Part shown: positions 52,938 through 61,579 of the stretch, piece by piece
How positions within the stretch are numbered: position 1 is the stretch's first letter
Layout of the letters: every line of letters begins with the position of its first letter
Origin: an uncultured Bacteroides sp.
GTDB taxonomy: Bacteria > Bacteroidota > Bacteroidia > Bacteroidales > Bacteroidaceae
Reading direction: 5' to 3'
Length of the DNA: 64,000 nt
Assembly: GCA_900552075.1 (NCBI GenBank)
Contig: URYL01000007.1
Location: 76,976 to 140,975, forward strand
Notes under the pieces: model-generated
Databases searched by the model: none
What the model saw: only the letters and a program-made list of their open reading frames with translations
What the model was told of the DNA's origin: nothing
Translations under genes and position numbers: made by a program

Positions 52938-55568
52938 ATGAAAAAATTAGTTATCCCTATTTTAGGTTTCTGGCTCAGCTGCCTTTTTCCGGCCTGTACC
53001 TCTTCCGACCATTTTCTGAAAGAGACCGACTACCGTCAAAAGGTAGAGACCGACTTCAACCAGAAAAAAGAAGTTCTCAACCGGGGCAATCTCTTTGCGG
53101 TTTTCAATGAGGAAATGACGCAAGAAGAGCGGGAAGCCATGATGTTCCTGTATGCTTACATGACACCGGGCGACATTGCCGACTACTCCGGCGATTTCTA
53201 CCTGAAAAATGTACGTCTGTCTTTACAGGACCGCAAACAAACGTCCTGGGGATCACAAATCCCAGACTTGATTTTCCGTCACTTTGTACTTCCCATACGG
53301 GTCAACAACGAAAACCTGGACAATGCGCGTGAAGTGTTCCGCAAGGAACTGATGCCTCGCGTTGAAAAACTGTCCATGTACGACGCGGTACTGGAAGTAA
53401 ACCACTGGTGCCACGAGAAAGTAATCTATACTCCGACCGACAGCCGTACCAGCGCGCCGCTGGCCACCGTCAAGACCGCTTACGGACGCTGTGGCGAGGA
53501 ATCCACCTTCCTGGTAGCCGCCCTGCGTGCCGTAGGTATTCCGGCTCGTCAGGTCTATACCCCACGCTGGGCACACACGGACGACAACCATGCCTGGGTA
53601 GAAGCTTGGGTAGACGGTAAATGGTACTTTCTGGGTGCCTGCGAACCGGAACCTGTGCTGAACTTAGGCTGGTTCAATGCCCCGGCCAGCCGAGGCATGC
53701 TGATGCACACCAAGGTCTTCGGAGCCTACAACGGACCAGAGGACGTGATGAAAACCACTGCCAACTACACTGAAATCAACATCATTGACAATTACGCACA
53801 GAGTGCACCGGTCACCGTCACCGTAGTCGACTCCTTGGGTAAAGCGGTGGAAGGAGCTCATGTGGAGTTCAAGCTTTACAACTATGCAGAGTTCTATACC
53901 GTAGCCAACAAGACCACTGACGCCTCCGGTAAAGCTTCTCTTTCTGCCGGACTGGGCGACATGCTGGTCTACGCTTCTGCCAACCAGCGTTTCGGCCTAA
54001 AAAAAGTATCCTTCGGTAAGGACAAAGAAGTAACTCTTGCCCTCACCCATCGTCCGGGCGACGTGTTTACCGACACCCTGCACATCGTGCCGCCTGCCGA
54101 AAAGGCTAATTTACCGGAAGTGACCGAAGCCCAGCGCAAGGAAAACACCCTTCGTATGGCCCAGGAAGACTCCATCCGCAATGCCTACGTAGCTACTTTC
54201 CCGACGGAAGAAAAAGCCAAAGCATTTGCCCAAGGACTGAAGCTGAATGAAGCACAGACCAGTGATTTTATCGTGAAATCCAGAGGTAATTATGCCGACA
54301 TCATGCAATTCCTTTCACATGCCGCAGAAAAAGGACAGGGCACACGGGCACTGGAGTTGTTAGGAACCTTGGCCGAAAAAGACTTGCGCGACACCCCTTG
54401 CGCTATCTTGGAAGACCATCTCTATGCGACCGATGCCGCAGCCGATGTGAAGGAAGTACTGGCCCCGCGTATCGCCAGCGAAATGCTGACTCCTTACCGG
54501 AGCTACCTGCAGAAAGCCTTCCCAGCCGAACTGGCTGCCCAAATCAAGGCCGACCCTCAGATACTGGTAAAATGGTGTAAGGACAGCCTGCTTATCCGCA
54601 ACGATTTGAGTACCTTGTTTACAACGACTTCTCCGGAAGGCGTATGGCGCAGCCGGGTAACCGACTCCCAGTCGAGAGACATTTTCTTTGTGGCCGCTGC
54701 CCGCAGTTTAGGCATCCCGGCCTGGAAAGACGAAGTGAACGGCAATATCTGCTATCGCCTCAACGGCAATCCGGTACTCGTAGACTTTGAGAAATCGGAA
54801 GGAGGCAATCTGTCGGAAGGCATACTGAAAGCGACTTACCAGCCAATTCCCCGACTGGACAACCCGAAATATTATACCCACTTCACCTTGTCGAAGTACG
54901 ACAACGGCACTTTCCAACTGCAAAATCATCCGGAAAATGCCAGCTGGGCTTCTCTGCTGAAAAACGGAAGCCAGATGTCGACGGGTTATTACATGCTGGT
55001 AACCGGCAGCCGTATGGCCAACGGAGGCGTATTGAGCCAAGTTTCTTTCTTCAATGTGGAAGAAGGAAAGACCACCGTGACTCCGCTCTGCATGCGAGAC
55101 AATACGGAGGAAGTACGTGTCATCGGCAACTTCAATTCTGAAGCACTTTACACTCTCCCGGAAAATGGGGAACAAACATCCATCCTCAATACCACAGGAC
55201 GTGGCTATTACATTGTAGGCGTATTGGGTGTAGGACAAGAGCCGACCAACCATGCCTTGAAAGACATCGAAATCAAGAAAGCGGAATTTGAGAAATGGGG
55301 ACGCACTCTCGTGCTGCTCTTCACCGACGAAGCTGCTTACAAGCGTTTCGACCGCAAGGAATTCCCCAACCTGCCATCGAACGTAGTATTCGGTATCGAC
55401 AAGGACGGCAGCATCCTAAAGATGATTGCTGAAAATATGAAGCTGGGCAGCAAACCCACCCTGCCGGTGATTATCCTGGGCGACACGTTCAACCGTGTAG
55501 TCTTCGAATCACACGGATACACCATCGGCATGGGCGAGCAACTGCTCCATGTTATCCACGGACTGTAA
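52938..55568 (+). CDS. Transglutaminase-like lipoprotein with a second degenerate copy
   Basis: 876 residues from the ATG at 52938, just before a lipoprotein signal with lipobox FPAC. A transglutaminase-like core spans about 140-230: Cys 185 in GRCGEES, His 218 in DDNHAWVE; the usual third Asp is replaced in the FLGACEPE segment. An Ig-like region follows (about 290-370). Near 575-610 a second core-like segment occurs (RDIFFVAAARSLGIPAW) in which the Cys is missing. The last 100 residues resemble a thioredoxin-like fold without CxxC. Likely a surface or periplasmic protein acting on protein or peptide bonds. It ends inside the convergent cutC by 17 bp. Confidence 0.8.
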   Translation: MKKLVIPILGFWLSCLFPACTSSDHFLKETDYRQKVETDFNQKKEVLNRGNLFAVFNEEMTQEEREAMMFLYAYMTPGDIADYSGDFYLKNVRLSLQDRKQTSWGSQIPDLIFRHFVLPIRVNNENLDNAREVFRKELMPRVEKLSMYDAVLEVNHWCHEKVIYTPTDSRTSAPLATVKTAYGRCGEESTFLVAALRAVGIPARQVYTPRWAHTDDNHAWVEAWVDGKWYFLGACEPEPVLNLGWFNAPASRGMLMHTKVFGAYNGPEDVMKTTANYTEINIIDNYAQSAPVTVTVVDSLGKAVEGAHVEFKLYNYAEFYTVANKTTDASGKASLSAGLGDMLVYASANQRFGLKKVSFGKDKEVTLALTHRPGDVFTDTLHIVPPAEKANLPEVTEAQRKENTLRMAQEDSIRNAYVATFPTEEKAKAFAQGLKLNEAQTSDFIVKSRGNYADIMQFLSHAAEKGQGTRALELLGTLAEKDLRDTPCAILEDHLYATDAAADVKEVLAPRIASEMLTPYRSYLQKAFPAELAAQIKADPQILVKWCKDSLLIRNDLSTLFTTTSPEGVWRSRVTDSQSRDIFFVAAARSLGIPAWKDEVNGNICYRLNGNPVLVDFEKSEGGNLSEGILKATYQPIPRLDNPKYYTHFTLSKYDNGTFQLQNHPENASWASLLKNGSQMSTGYYMLVTGSRMANGGVLSQVSFFNVEEGKTTVTPLCMRDNTEEVRVIGNFNSEALYTLPENGEQTSILNTTGRGYYIVGVLGVGQEPTNHALKDIEIKKAEFEKWGRTLVLLFTDEAAYKRFDRKEFPNLPSNVVFGIDKDGSILKMIAENMKLGSKPTLPVIILGDTFNRVVFESHGYTIGMGEQLLHVIHGL

Positions 55569-56301
55569 GCGCCTCAATGGTGCGACGCACCTTTTCGGGG
55601 GTTGTGACCGGATGAGCATATTCATCCATATCCGTACCTCCCATCGACAAAGCCGGATTGCGAAGAAGCATCCGGCTTTCTTTTACTTCGCGCGCAGAGA
55701 AATGGAATTCACGGGCATCCGTCACCCGGGCCAGTTCGGCAATGTTATGTTCATTCACCCCACATCCCGGCATGATGATGATACGGTCGCCTGCCTGCTT
55801 CACCAGTTCTGCCAACAGGGGTGCTCCTTCCATGGCAGTAGGCATCTGACCGGAAGTCAGCACACGGTTCACTCCCATCTCAATCAGTTCCTCCAATGCT
55901 TTGTCCGGCGACTTCACATAATCAAAAGCCCGGTGAAAAGTGACCGAAAGTCCCTTGGCAGCCTCCATCAGACGCTGCATGGCCGGCTTGTCGAGTTCTC
56001 CCTCCGGCGTGAGGCACCCGAACACCACCCCGTCGGCCCCAGCCTGACGAGCTGCACGGATGTCTTCTTCCATAATATCCAGTTCTGAAGAGGTATACAA
56101 AAAATCGCCTCCACGCGGACGGATAATGACATGCAGACGGATGTCAATCAATTTCCGGGCTACCTTAATTTCCCCGATAGACGGAGTGGTTCCCCCTTCC
56201 GGCATGCCGGCACACAATTCTACCCGATGAGCCCCTCCCTGCTGGGCTGCCACGCAACTCTCTGCGGAGTTCGCGCAAATTTCAAACATGTAGTTTTTCA
56301 T
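55552..56301 (-). CDS. cutC: CutC-family protein
   Basis: 249 residues forming a TIM-barrel with family motifs FEICANSAESC, GAHRVELC, VIIRPRGGDF, GADGVVFGCL and HRAFD. CutC was linked to copper homeostasis, though later work doubted a direct role. Its last codons overlap the end of the transglutaminase-like gene on the other strand by 17 bp. Confidence 0.92.
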   Translation of the reverse strand: MKNYMFEICANSAESCVAAQQGGAHRVELCAGMPEGGTTPSIGEIKVARKLIDIRLHVIIRPRGGDFLYTSSELDIMEEDIRAARQAGADGVVFGCLTPEGELDKPAMQRLMEAAKGLSVTFHRAFDYVKSPDKALEELIEMGVNRVLTSGQMPTAMEGAPLLAELVKQAGDRIIIMPGCGVNEHNIAELARVTDAREFHFSAREVKESRMLLRNPALSMGGTDMDEYAHPVTTPEKVRRTIEALTVRG

Positions 56302-56365
56302 CTTTCAGTCAACTTTTAAGAGTGATTTTTTTCACCTTCCGTCCCCCCACTTTGCAACTGCCGGA

Positions 56366-56491
56366 AAACGCTTCGACGTTTCAATCCAAACGCCTAAGCG
56401 TTTTAACTGAAACGCAAGTGCGTTTTGTCTCAAACGCAAGGACGTTTTATGTGAAACGCAAGTGCGTTTGAACTTAAACACAAGTGCGTTT
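56366..56491. repeat. Array C: six 22-bp dyad units
   Basis: Six units with AAAC at 56366, 56388, 56410, 56432, 56454 and 56476, exactly 22 bp apart. The full unit is AAACGC-NNNN-GCGTTT plus a 6-bp spacer; the centres vary (CTAA, AAGT, AAGG) and spacers differ in each. Between cutC and tRNA-Arg. Confidence 0.88.
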
Positions 56492-56538
56492 TCCTACCGT
56501 TATATACATAGGTTCCGAAAGGGTCTGTACTTATAAAC

Positions 56539-56582
56539 AAAAAAGCTTATTAAACCGTTCATTTTCAGTCTAATAAGCTACT
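56539..56582 (-). terminator. Terminator of tRNA-Arg
   Basis: 9-bp inverted repeat AGCTTATTA / TAATAAGCT (56544-56552 with 56571-56579) followed by a T-run on the minus strand, 4-7 bp after the tRNA. Confidence 0.7.
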
Positions 56583-56585
56583 ATG

Positions 56586-56657
56586 TACGCCCGTGGGGAG
56601 TCGAACCCCAATCGAAGGAACCGGAATCCTTTATTCTATCCATTGAACTACGGGCGC
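56586..56657 (-). tRNA. tRNA-Arg (CCG)
   Basis: 72 nt. Anticodon stem AAGGA/TCCTT with loop TTCCGGT giving CCG; T-arm TGGGGTTCGACTCCCCA. The acceptor begins with a G1-U72 pair, discriminator A, no encoded CCA. Confidence 0.93.
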
Positions 56658-56820
56658 AAATACCAATAAACACACTTTCCAGCTTCCTTTGGCAAAAAGG
56701 ATTTTTCGAAAGCGTGACAAAAATACAATTATTCCCCCTTTTCTCCTAATTTTTTCAGGAAAAAATGGTAGCCTTCTGCCAAAATAGTTGCCTCTTTCTC
56801 ACGCCTGCGACAGCAATTTC

Positions 56821-58323
56821 TTAGAACTGGAAATAGATAAACGGCTGAATATCGCTGCTTTTCACCTGAATCACCAGATAAATCAGTGCAATCATCACCA
56901 CGGCCTGTGCCACCAGCGGCAAGCGTACCATACCCCGACTACACGCATTCTGCCAGCTGTCGGGACAGAAATGCAGCAAAAAACCGACTCCCATCAAGGC
57001 AAAGACCTTCCAATAGCCCGTCAGCAGCTGTTCCAGCAACTCCGGATGGAAAGCCGTAAATATCTGCCGGATCATGATGACAGAAGCCTCGAACGTGGCA
57101 TTACGGAAGAAAATCCAGCAGAAGCACACAAAATGGAAGGTTATTATCACCGCAAAGAATTTCCGGATACCCTGGCTGCGATATTGCTTGGGACGCCCCA
57201 ACAAACTGCGGAAGAATTTATGCAAGGCCAGTGCCACCCCGTGCAGTCCGCCCCACACCACGAAGTTCCACGAAGCGCCGTGCCAGAGACCACCTAACAG
57301 CATGGTCAATATCAGGTTGATGTACGTACGGATTTTCCCTTTCCGGTTGCCACCCAGCGAAATGTACAGGTAATCGCGCAGCCAGGTAGACAAGGAAATA
57401 TGCCAGCGATGCCAAAAGTCGGTTACACTGTCCGACTTATAAGGCGAATTGAAGTTGAGCGGGAAACGGAAGCCCAGCAGCAGGGCAATACCGATGGCCA
57501 TGTCGCTGTAACCCGAAAAGTCGCAGTAAATCTGCAACGCATATCCATATACACCAAACAGGTTTTCCAGTCCCGAATACAATCCCGGATTATCAAATAT
57601 ACGTTCCACGAAGTTCACGCTGATGTAGTCTGAAATGACCGCCTTCTTGAACAGACCGCTCACGATAAAGAAAATCCCCTGCCCGAACATCTCCGATGAA
57701 ACGAACAGCGGCTGCCGGATTTGCGGAATGAAATCACGGGCGCGCACAATCGGTCCGGCCACCAGCTGTGGAAAGAACGACACATAAAACGCATAATCCA
57801 GCAGGTTCGACAACGGTTTCAAGTCCCGGCGATACACATCAATGGTGTAACTCAACGACTGGAAGGTAAAGAAAGAAATGCCCACCGGAAGGAAGATGTC
57901 GAGCGGTTCAAATTTTCCGTTCCACAGAGGAGCCAGCATCTCATAGAAAAAGTTGGTGTACTTGAAATAGCAGAGCAGTCCAAGGTTGATACACAAGCTG
58001 CACACCACTAACATTTTCCGCTTCCACGCCGACACCGTGATCTCCATTCTGCGGGCCAGCAGAAAATCGGACACCGTGACAATGCCCAGCAGGAAAAAAT
58101 AGAATCCGCTGCTCTTGTAATAGAAATAATATGAAAACAGAGTGACAAACAGCAGTCGTGCCGTAGTCTTTTTCTGCAAAAGCAGATAAATCAGGCTGAA
58201 TCCTAAAAAGAGAAAGAGGAACAGTCCGCTGCTGAAAATCATCGGCTGCGCGGAATCATACGTCAGCACATCCTTCAATCTATCCCAGTCAATTCCGAGT
58301 TCCGTCCAGTTGAGTTTCCACAT
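56821..58323 (-). CDS. MBOAT O-acyltransferase (AlgI-like)
   Basis: 500 residues with about 10-12 membrane helices. The MBOAT active-site His is in GGLWHGASWNFVVWGGLHG, and the family segment FWHRWHISLSTWLRDYLYI precedes it. AlgI/PatA/DltB relatives pass acyl groups across the membrane to extracellular polysaccharides. The ATG at 58323 is inside the end of the preceding SGNH gene (35-bp overlap), which couples them. With the two SGNH proteins it forms a surface polysaccharide O-acetylation module; the target polymer is unknown. Confidence 0.9.
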   Translation of the reverse strand: MWKLNWTELGIDWDRLKDVLTYDSAQPMIFSSGLFLFLFLGFSLIYLLLQKKTTARLLFVTLFSYYFYYKSSGFYFFLLGIVTVSDFLLARRMEITVSAWKRKMLVVCSLCINLGLLCYFKYTNFFYEMLAPLWNGKFEPLDIFLPVGISFFTFQSLSYTIDVYRRDLKPLSNLLDYAFYVSFFPQLVAGPIVRARDFIPQIRQPLFVSSEMFGQGIFFIVSGLFKKAVISDYISVNFVERIFDNPGLYSGLENLFGVYGYALQIYCDFSGYSDMAIGIALLLGFRFPLNFNSPYKSDSVTDFWHRWHISLSTWLRDYLYISLGGNRKGKIRTYINLILTMLLGGLWHGASWNFVVWGGLHGVALALHKFFRSLLGRPKQYRSQGIRKFFAVIITFHFVCFCWIFFRNATFEASVIMIRQIFTAFHPELLEQLLTGYWKVFALMGVGFLLHFCPDSWQNACSRGMVRLPLVAQAVVMIALIYLVIQVKSSDIQPFIYFQF

Positions 58324-59257
58324 AATTGTTGTATGATTTGATAATCGCTTCGTGCAATAATAATCCTTGCAGGATATATCCGTCCTGCGTGAAATGAATC
58401 TTGTCTCGTTGATAATAGTTTCCGGCACTCCAGTTCAGACATGCCCTCCGTTCACCGCCCACAATATGATACATGTCCCACAAAGCCAGTTTACGGGAAG
58501 CCGCATAATCCTGTTCCGTTTTCACCACCTGTTTCGTACGGGGATTGATTATCCGAGCCCCTCTCCGGCCGTTGCGTACGTAAGCTCCCGGTGGAGTGGT
58601 CAGCAGATACACGGCATTCGGACACCTTTTCTTCAGCTCTCCTAACAGATAATCCATGTGGGCCACATGTTCAGTGGAAGAATATCGACGGGCATGTGCC
58701 TCGTTCGTGCCAAAGGAAAGAATCACCAAGTCTGGATTCAAGTCGATAATCTGCTGTATGTTCTCTGGCGTAGCAAACGAACCATAAGTTGCCCCGTTCA
58801 CTCCCAGTATGTGGTAGACGATTCCCGGTGCCCCCGTTTCCTGGGCCAACCCCGACGTACGGTAACTCACTTGCATGTCGAGTACCGCTTCCCGCCCGAA
58901 ATCATCCTCTAACTGCCGTCGGACGACATACGGAAACACATGTCCGCGCACGTGCGAATCACCGATATGAACTATCCGCAACGGACGGTCGAGCACAGAA
59001 AGCTTCTGCCAGAAAGGAAGGAGTTCTCCCGTCGGATCTTCAATCCGGTTGTCCGTCATTTCCCTGAAACTGGCAGGCATCGGATTGCTCACCTGTATAA
59101 ATTTCAGCAGCTGCTGCATGGCCTTGCTGTCGGACACATGACCGGAATGCCGGTCAGGGCGTGATTTCACCGGCAACACATCCTGTGCCGACACCCCTGT
59201 AACCCATAAGCACAGCACGCACCACATTATCCAGGCATACAGTTTATTCCATCTCAT
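58289..59257 (-). CDS. SGNH/GDSL hydrolase-like protein, exported
   Basis: 322 residues from 59257 (or 328 from 59275), with a signal peptide ending near GVSAQ. SGNH blocks: Ser in HIGDSHVRGH (about 107), Asn in LSFGTNEAH and the Asp-His pair in RDKIHFTQDGY (about 300). In this operon such proteins act with MBOAT proteins as periplasmic acetyl carriers or transferases (AlgJ/AlgX/PatB-like). It overlaps both neighbours. Confidence 0.87.
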   Translation of the reverse strand: MRWNKLYAWIMWCVLCLWVTGVSAQDVLPVKSRPDRHSGHVSDSKAMQQLLKFIQVSNPMPASFREMTDNRIEDPTGELLPFWQKLSVLDRPLRIVHIGDSHVRGHVFPYVVRRQLEDDFGREAVLDMQVSYRTSGLAQETGAPGIVYHILGVNGATYGSFATPENIQQIIDLNPDLVILSFGTNEAHARRYSSTEHVAHMDYLLGELKKRCPNAVYLLTTPPGAYVRNGRRGARIINPRTKQVVKTEQDYAASRKLALWDMYHIVGGERRACLNWSAGNYYQRDKIHFTQDGYILQGLLLHEAIIKSYNNYVETQLDGTRN

Positions 59258-60620
59258 AAGCTTTCCGTTTTTCATACTGTTCCTTTCCATACATCAACGT
59301 CTCAAACAGAAGTCCGGCAATGTGCTTACCTCCCCTGAAATTGATGTGCGTATAATCGTAATTGGCCATCTGCGGTTTGCCTTCCACCATCTTCACCATG
59401 CTGCCTTCCCCTCCCATGGCCTCAAACATATTCCAGAATGCCACATGCGTCTCTGCGGCCAGCGCCTGCTGGTACCTAATCAGCCGTTTCACTCCCGGCA
59501 TAGTACGCAGTTCACCGTTTTCATCCTTGTATTCCCGGTCGCCCACACTGACAATCAGAATAGAAGCCTCAGGAAATGCCTCCTTCAGACGCTCTACAAT
59601 AGGTTTCATGGCATCCTTATAATACGTATAGTTCAACACTTTTTCCGAAGCCACATTCAGTCCGTATTGCAACACAATCAAATCGTAAGGACGCAACCGG
59701 TTGTACTGGCGCAGGATAGACATCGGAATATGTGCCAGCTGCTGTCCGCTACTTCCTCGGGTACTGAAATTATCCACTACCACTCCATGCTGAGGATCCA
59801 TTGTCACCGCATAAAACAAAGCGGCCGAATCCAGCTTTTCCACGTTCCAGCGTACAGAACCAATCCGTCCGCCCACTGACACGGCCTGCAACTCCCGGTT
59901 TCCCTTCACAGAAAACAATCGCCCCTGCCCACCATTTACCGAAGCTCTCAGCGTCACGGAGTCTGAAGCCAGGAAATAACACGTAGACAAATCACACGTA
60001 TCGATACGCGAAAGGAAACGTTTCTCCCCTTTCAGCGTTACATACGCCCCCGGAGAAGGGATGAAATAATGATTGGAAATATCCTGACGAGAACGGTCGA
60101 AAAATACAGAATCTGTAATAGCATGGCTACGCCATCCGCCAAACGACTGGTGGACGGTAGGGCGGAAACCGGCAATCTTGTTCGTTATCGGCACGTAGCC
60201 CACTCCACACCCGCCAAAACATTTCTGCAGCATCTCGCGTAAATCGCCGGTCAAGATATCAGCCTCAATAAAGGAGTCACCGAAATAAGCGATACGCACC
60301 GGACGATCCAGCGCATTGACCTGCCCCAATGCCTCATAAAAATGATTCATTCCGCGTCCCGTAGAATCCACATATTCCTCAATACAGACCATCCCGCTCT
60401 TGCAAGTATCCACAAAGGCCGGCTTCACCGGAGGAGGCAGGACTAAGGTATCGGAATCCATCGGTTCCATCACTTCCTTTTTGATGCGTATATCGGAAAG
60501 CAAATCCACCTTTCTCAAAGGCTTGTCACGGAAAGAGAGAGACGGCAGAAAATGCAAGGCAAACAAACCTGCCACCACCAAAAGCGTAAACAGGAAAGTA
60601 TATAATAATCTATTCTTCAT
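59244..60620 (-). CDS. SGNH/GDSL hydrolase-like protein, membrane-anchored
   Basis: 458 residues from the ATG at 60620, which has a strong Shine-Dalgarno (GGAGGAAAA); a longer frame to 60674 overlaps the promoter repeat. One N-terminal membrane segment (about 5-25), then an SGNH domain with FGDSFIEAD, LQYGLNVA and the Asp-His block YDYTHINFRGGKH. First gene of the SGNH-SGNH-MBOAT operon. The second SGNH paralogue is only distantly similar. Confidence 0.85.
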   Translation of the reverse strand: MKNRLLYTFLFTLLVVAGLFALHFLPSLSFRDKPLRKVDLLSDIRIKKEVMEPMDSDTLVLPPPVKPAFVDTCKSGMVCIEEYVDSTGRGMNHFYEALGQVNALDRPVRIAYFGDSFIEADILTGDLREMLQKCFGGCGVGYVPITNKIAGFRPTVHQSFGGWRSHAITDSVFFDRSRQDISNHYFIPSPGAYVTLKGEKRFLSRIDTCDLSTCYFLASDSVTLRASVNGGQGRLFSVKGNRELQAVSVGGRIGSVRWNVEKLDSAALFYAVTMDPQHGVVVDNFSTRGSSGQQLAHIPMSILRQYNRLRPYDLIVLQYGLNVASEKVLNYTYYKDAMKPIVERLKEAFPEASILIVSVGDREYKDENGELRTMPGVKRLIRYQQALAAETHVAFWNMFEAMGGEGSMVKMVEGKPQMANYDYTHINFRGGKHIAGLLFETLMYGKEQYEKRKAYEME

Positions 60621-60643
60621 GAATTTTCCTCCAAAATCGACTG

Positions 60644-60675
60644 CAAAGATAGTGAAAGCCGAGTGCAGAGGCAAA
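60644..60675 (-). promoter_or_regulatory. Promoter in repeat 1, nearest the SGNH-MBOAT operon
   Basis: TTTG, 20 bp, TATCTTTG: full consensus on the minus strand, 24 bp upstream of the ATG at 60620. Confidence 0.8.
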
Positions 60676-60728
60676 TAGAAAACGTAGTTTTCTGATTTTG
60701 ACTATGCCGAGGCGTAGCCTAGCTTATT

Positions 60729-60760
60729 TAAAGATAGTGAAAGCCGAGTGCAGAGGCAAA
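60729..60760 (-). promoter_or_regulatory. Promoter-like element in repeat 2
   Basis: Same layout, but the -7 box is TATCTTTA because the flanking base changes at the repeat junction; likely weaker. Confidence 0.55.
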
Positions 60761-60813
60761 TAGAAAACGTAGTTTTCTGATTTTGACTATGCCGAGGCGT
60801 AGCCTAGCTTATT

Positions 60814-60845
60814 TAAAGATAGTGAAAGCCGAGTGCAGAGGCAAA
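60814..60845 (-). promoter_or_regulatory. Promoter-like element in repeat 3
   Basis: TTTG, 20 bp, TATCTTTA on the minus strand, as in repeat 2. Confidence 0.55.
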
Positions 60846-60928
60846 TAGAAAACGTAGTTTTCTATTTTTGACTATTCGGAGGCGTAGCCTATATTTTGAG
60901 AAGATTGAGGAATTTTAAATACGAAAAA

Positions 60929-61570
60929 TTATCCCCGACGTTTTTCCCGGATATTCTTCAAGAATTCGTCTACCATGCGGTTCCCTTTCTCCGTGGTAAT
61001 ACCTCGCATGTGCAGAATGGTAATCTCACTGTAAATCTCTGCCAAAGGATAATGCAGTGTAATATCAGAATAAATCAGCAGGTCCATCTGCATGGCCATG
61101 GTCTGATTGATAATCAAAAAATTGATGTCATCCCGAAAAATGCCTTGTTCCACCCCTTTCTGAAAATACTTCACGGCATCCGCATCGCTTTGCCGCTGTT
61201 CTTCATGTATAAAGTCCAACACCTTGGGATATTTACGCAAATCACGGAAGAACAAGGGATTCACCAGACACAATTCATTGACTTTACGTTCATAAAATGT
61301 AAGGATTACTTCCAGTACGTTCTCCGCCCTGGAAGTAATCTCTTGCATATCCTGATTGACCCGCTGACGATAAAAGCCGAAGACCTCCAGCAACAATTGT
61401 TCCTTGTCTCCAAACAGTTCATAAAGTGTCCGTTTGGAAATAGAAAGCGAACCGGCAATATCGTCCATGTGAACGGCCTTAATTCCCGAACGCGTAAAAG
61501 CCTTCGCTGCAGTATTTACGATACGCATTTTCAGCTCTTCACGATTGCTTTCTCTTCTTCGTCCTGCCAT
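60929..61570 (-). CDS. TetR/AcrR-family regulator
   Basis: 213 residues. The N-terminal helix-turn-helix (about 28-60; GIKAVHMDDIAGSLSISKRTLYELFGDKEQL) is typical TetR; the C-terminal ligand domain is not assigned. It begins 9 bp after the LpxA-like gene and is the last gene of the RND efflux operon, so it probably represses that operon, from the promoter outside this window. Confidence 0.9.
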   Translation of the reverse strand: MAGRRRESNREELKMRIVNTAAKAFTRSGIKAVHMDDIAGSLSISKRTLYELFGDKEQLLLEVFGFYRQRVNQDMQEITSRAENVLEVILTFYERKVNELCLVNPLFFRDLRKYPKVLDFIHEEQRQSDADAVKYFQKGVEQGIFRDDINFLIINQTMAMQMDLLIYSDITLHYPLAEIYSEITILHMRGITTEKGNRMVDEFLKNIREKRRG

Positions 61571-61579
61571 CGTTTTTTA

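Larger units (their letters stand above)
60645..60899. repeat. Three tandem 85-bp repeats, each with a promoter
   Basis: Units at 60645, 60730 and 60815. Units 1 and 2 are identical; unit 3 differs over its last third. Each contains the perfect small hairpin AGAAAAC-GTA-GTTTTCT and, on the minus strand, TTTG, 20 bp, TATCTTT(G/A). They lie between the TetR stop and the SGNH-MBOAT operon. Confidence 0.92.

Noticed and set aside
60645..60899. Insertion sequence or transposon remnant
   Set aside because: No transposase fragment, no terminal inverted repeats around the block; it is a simple tandem repeat carrying promoter elements.
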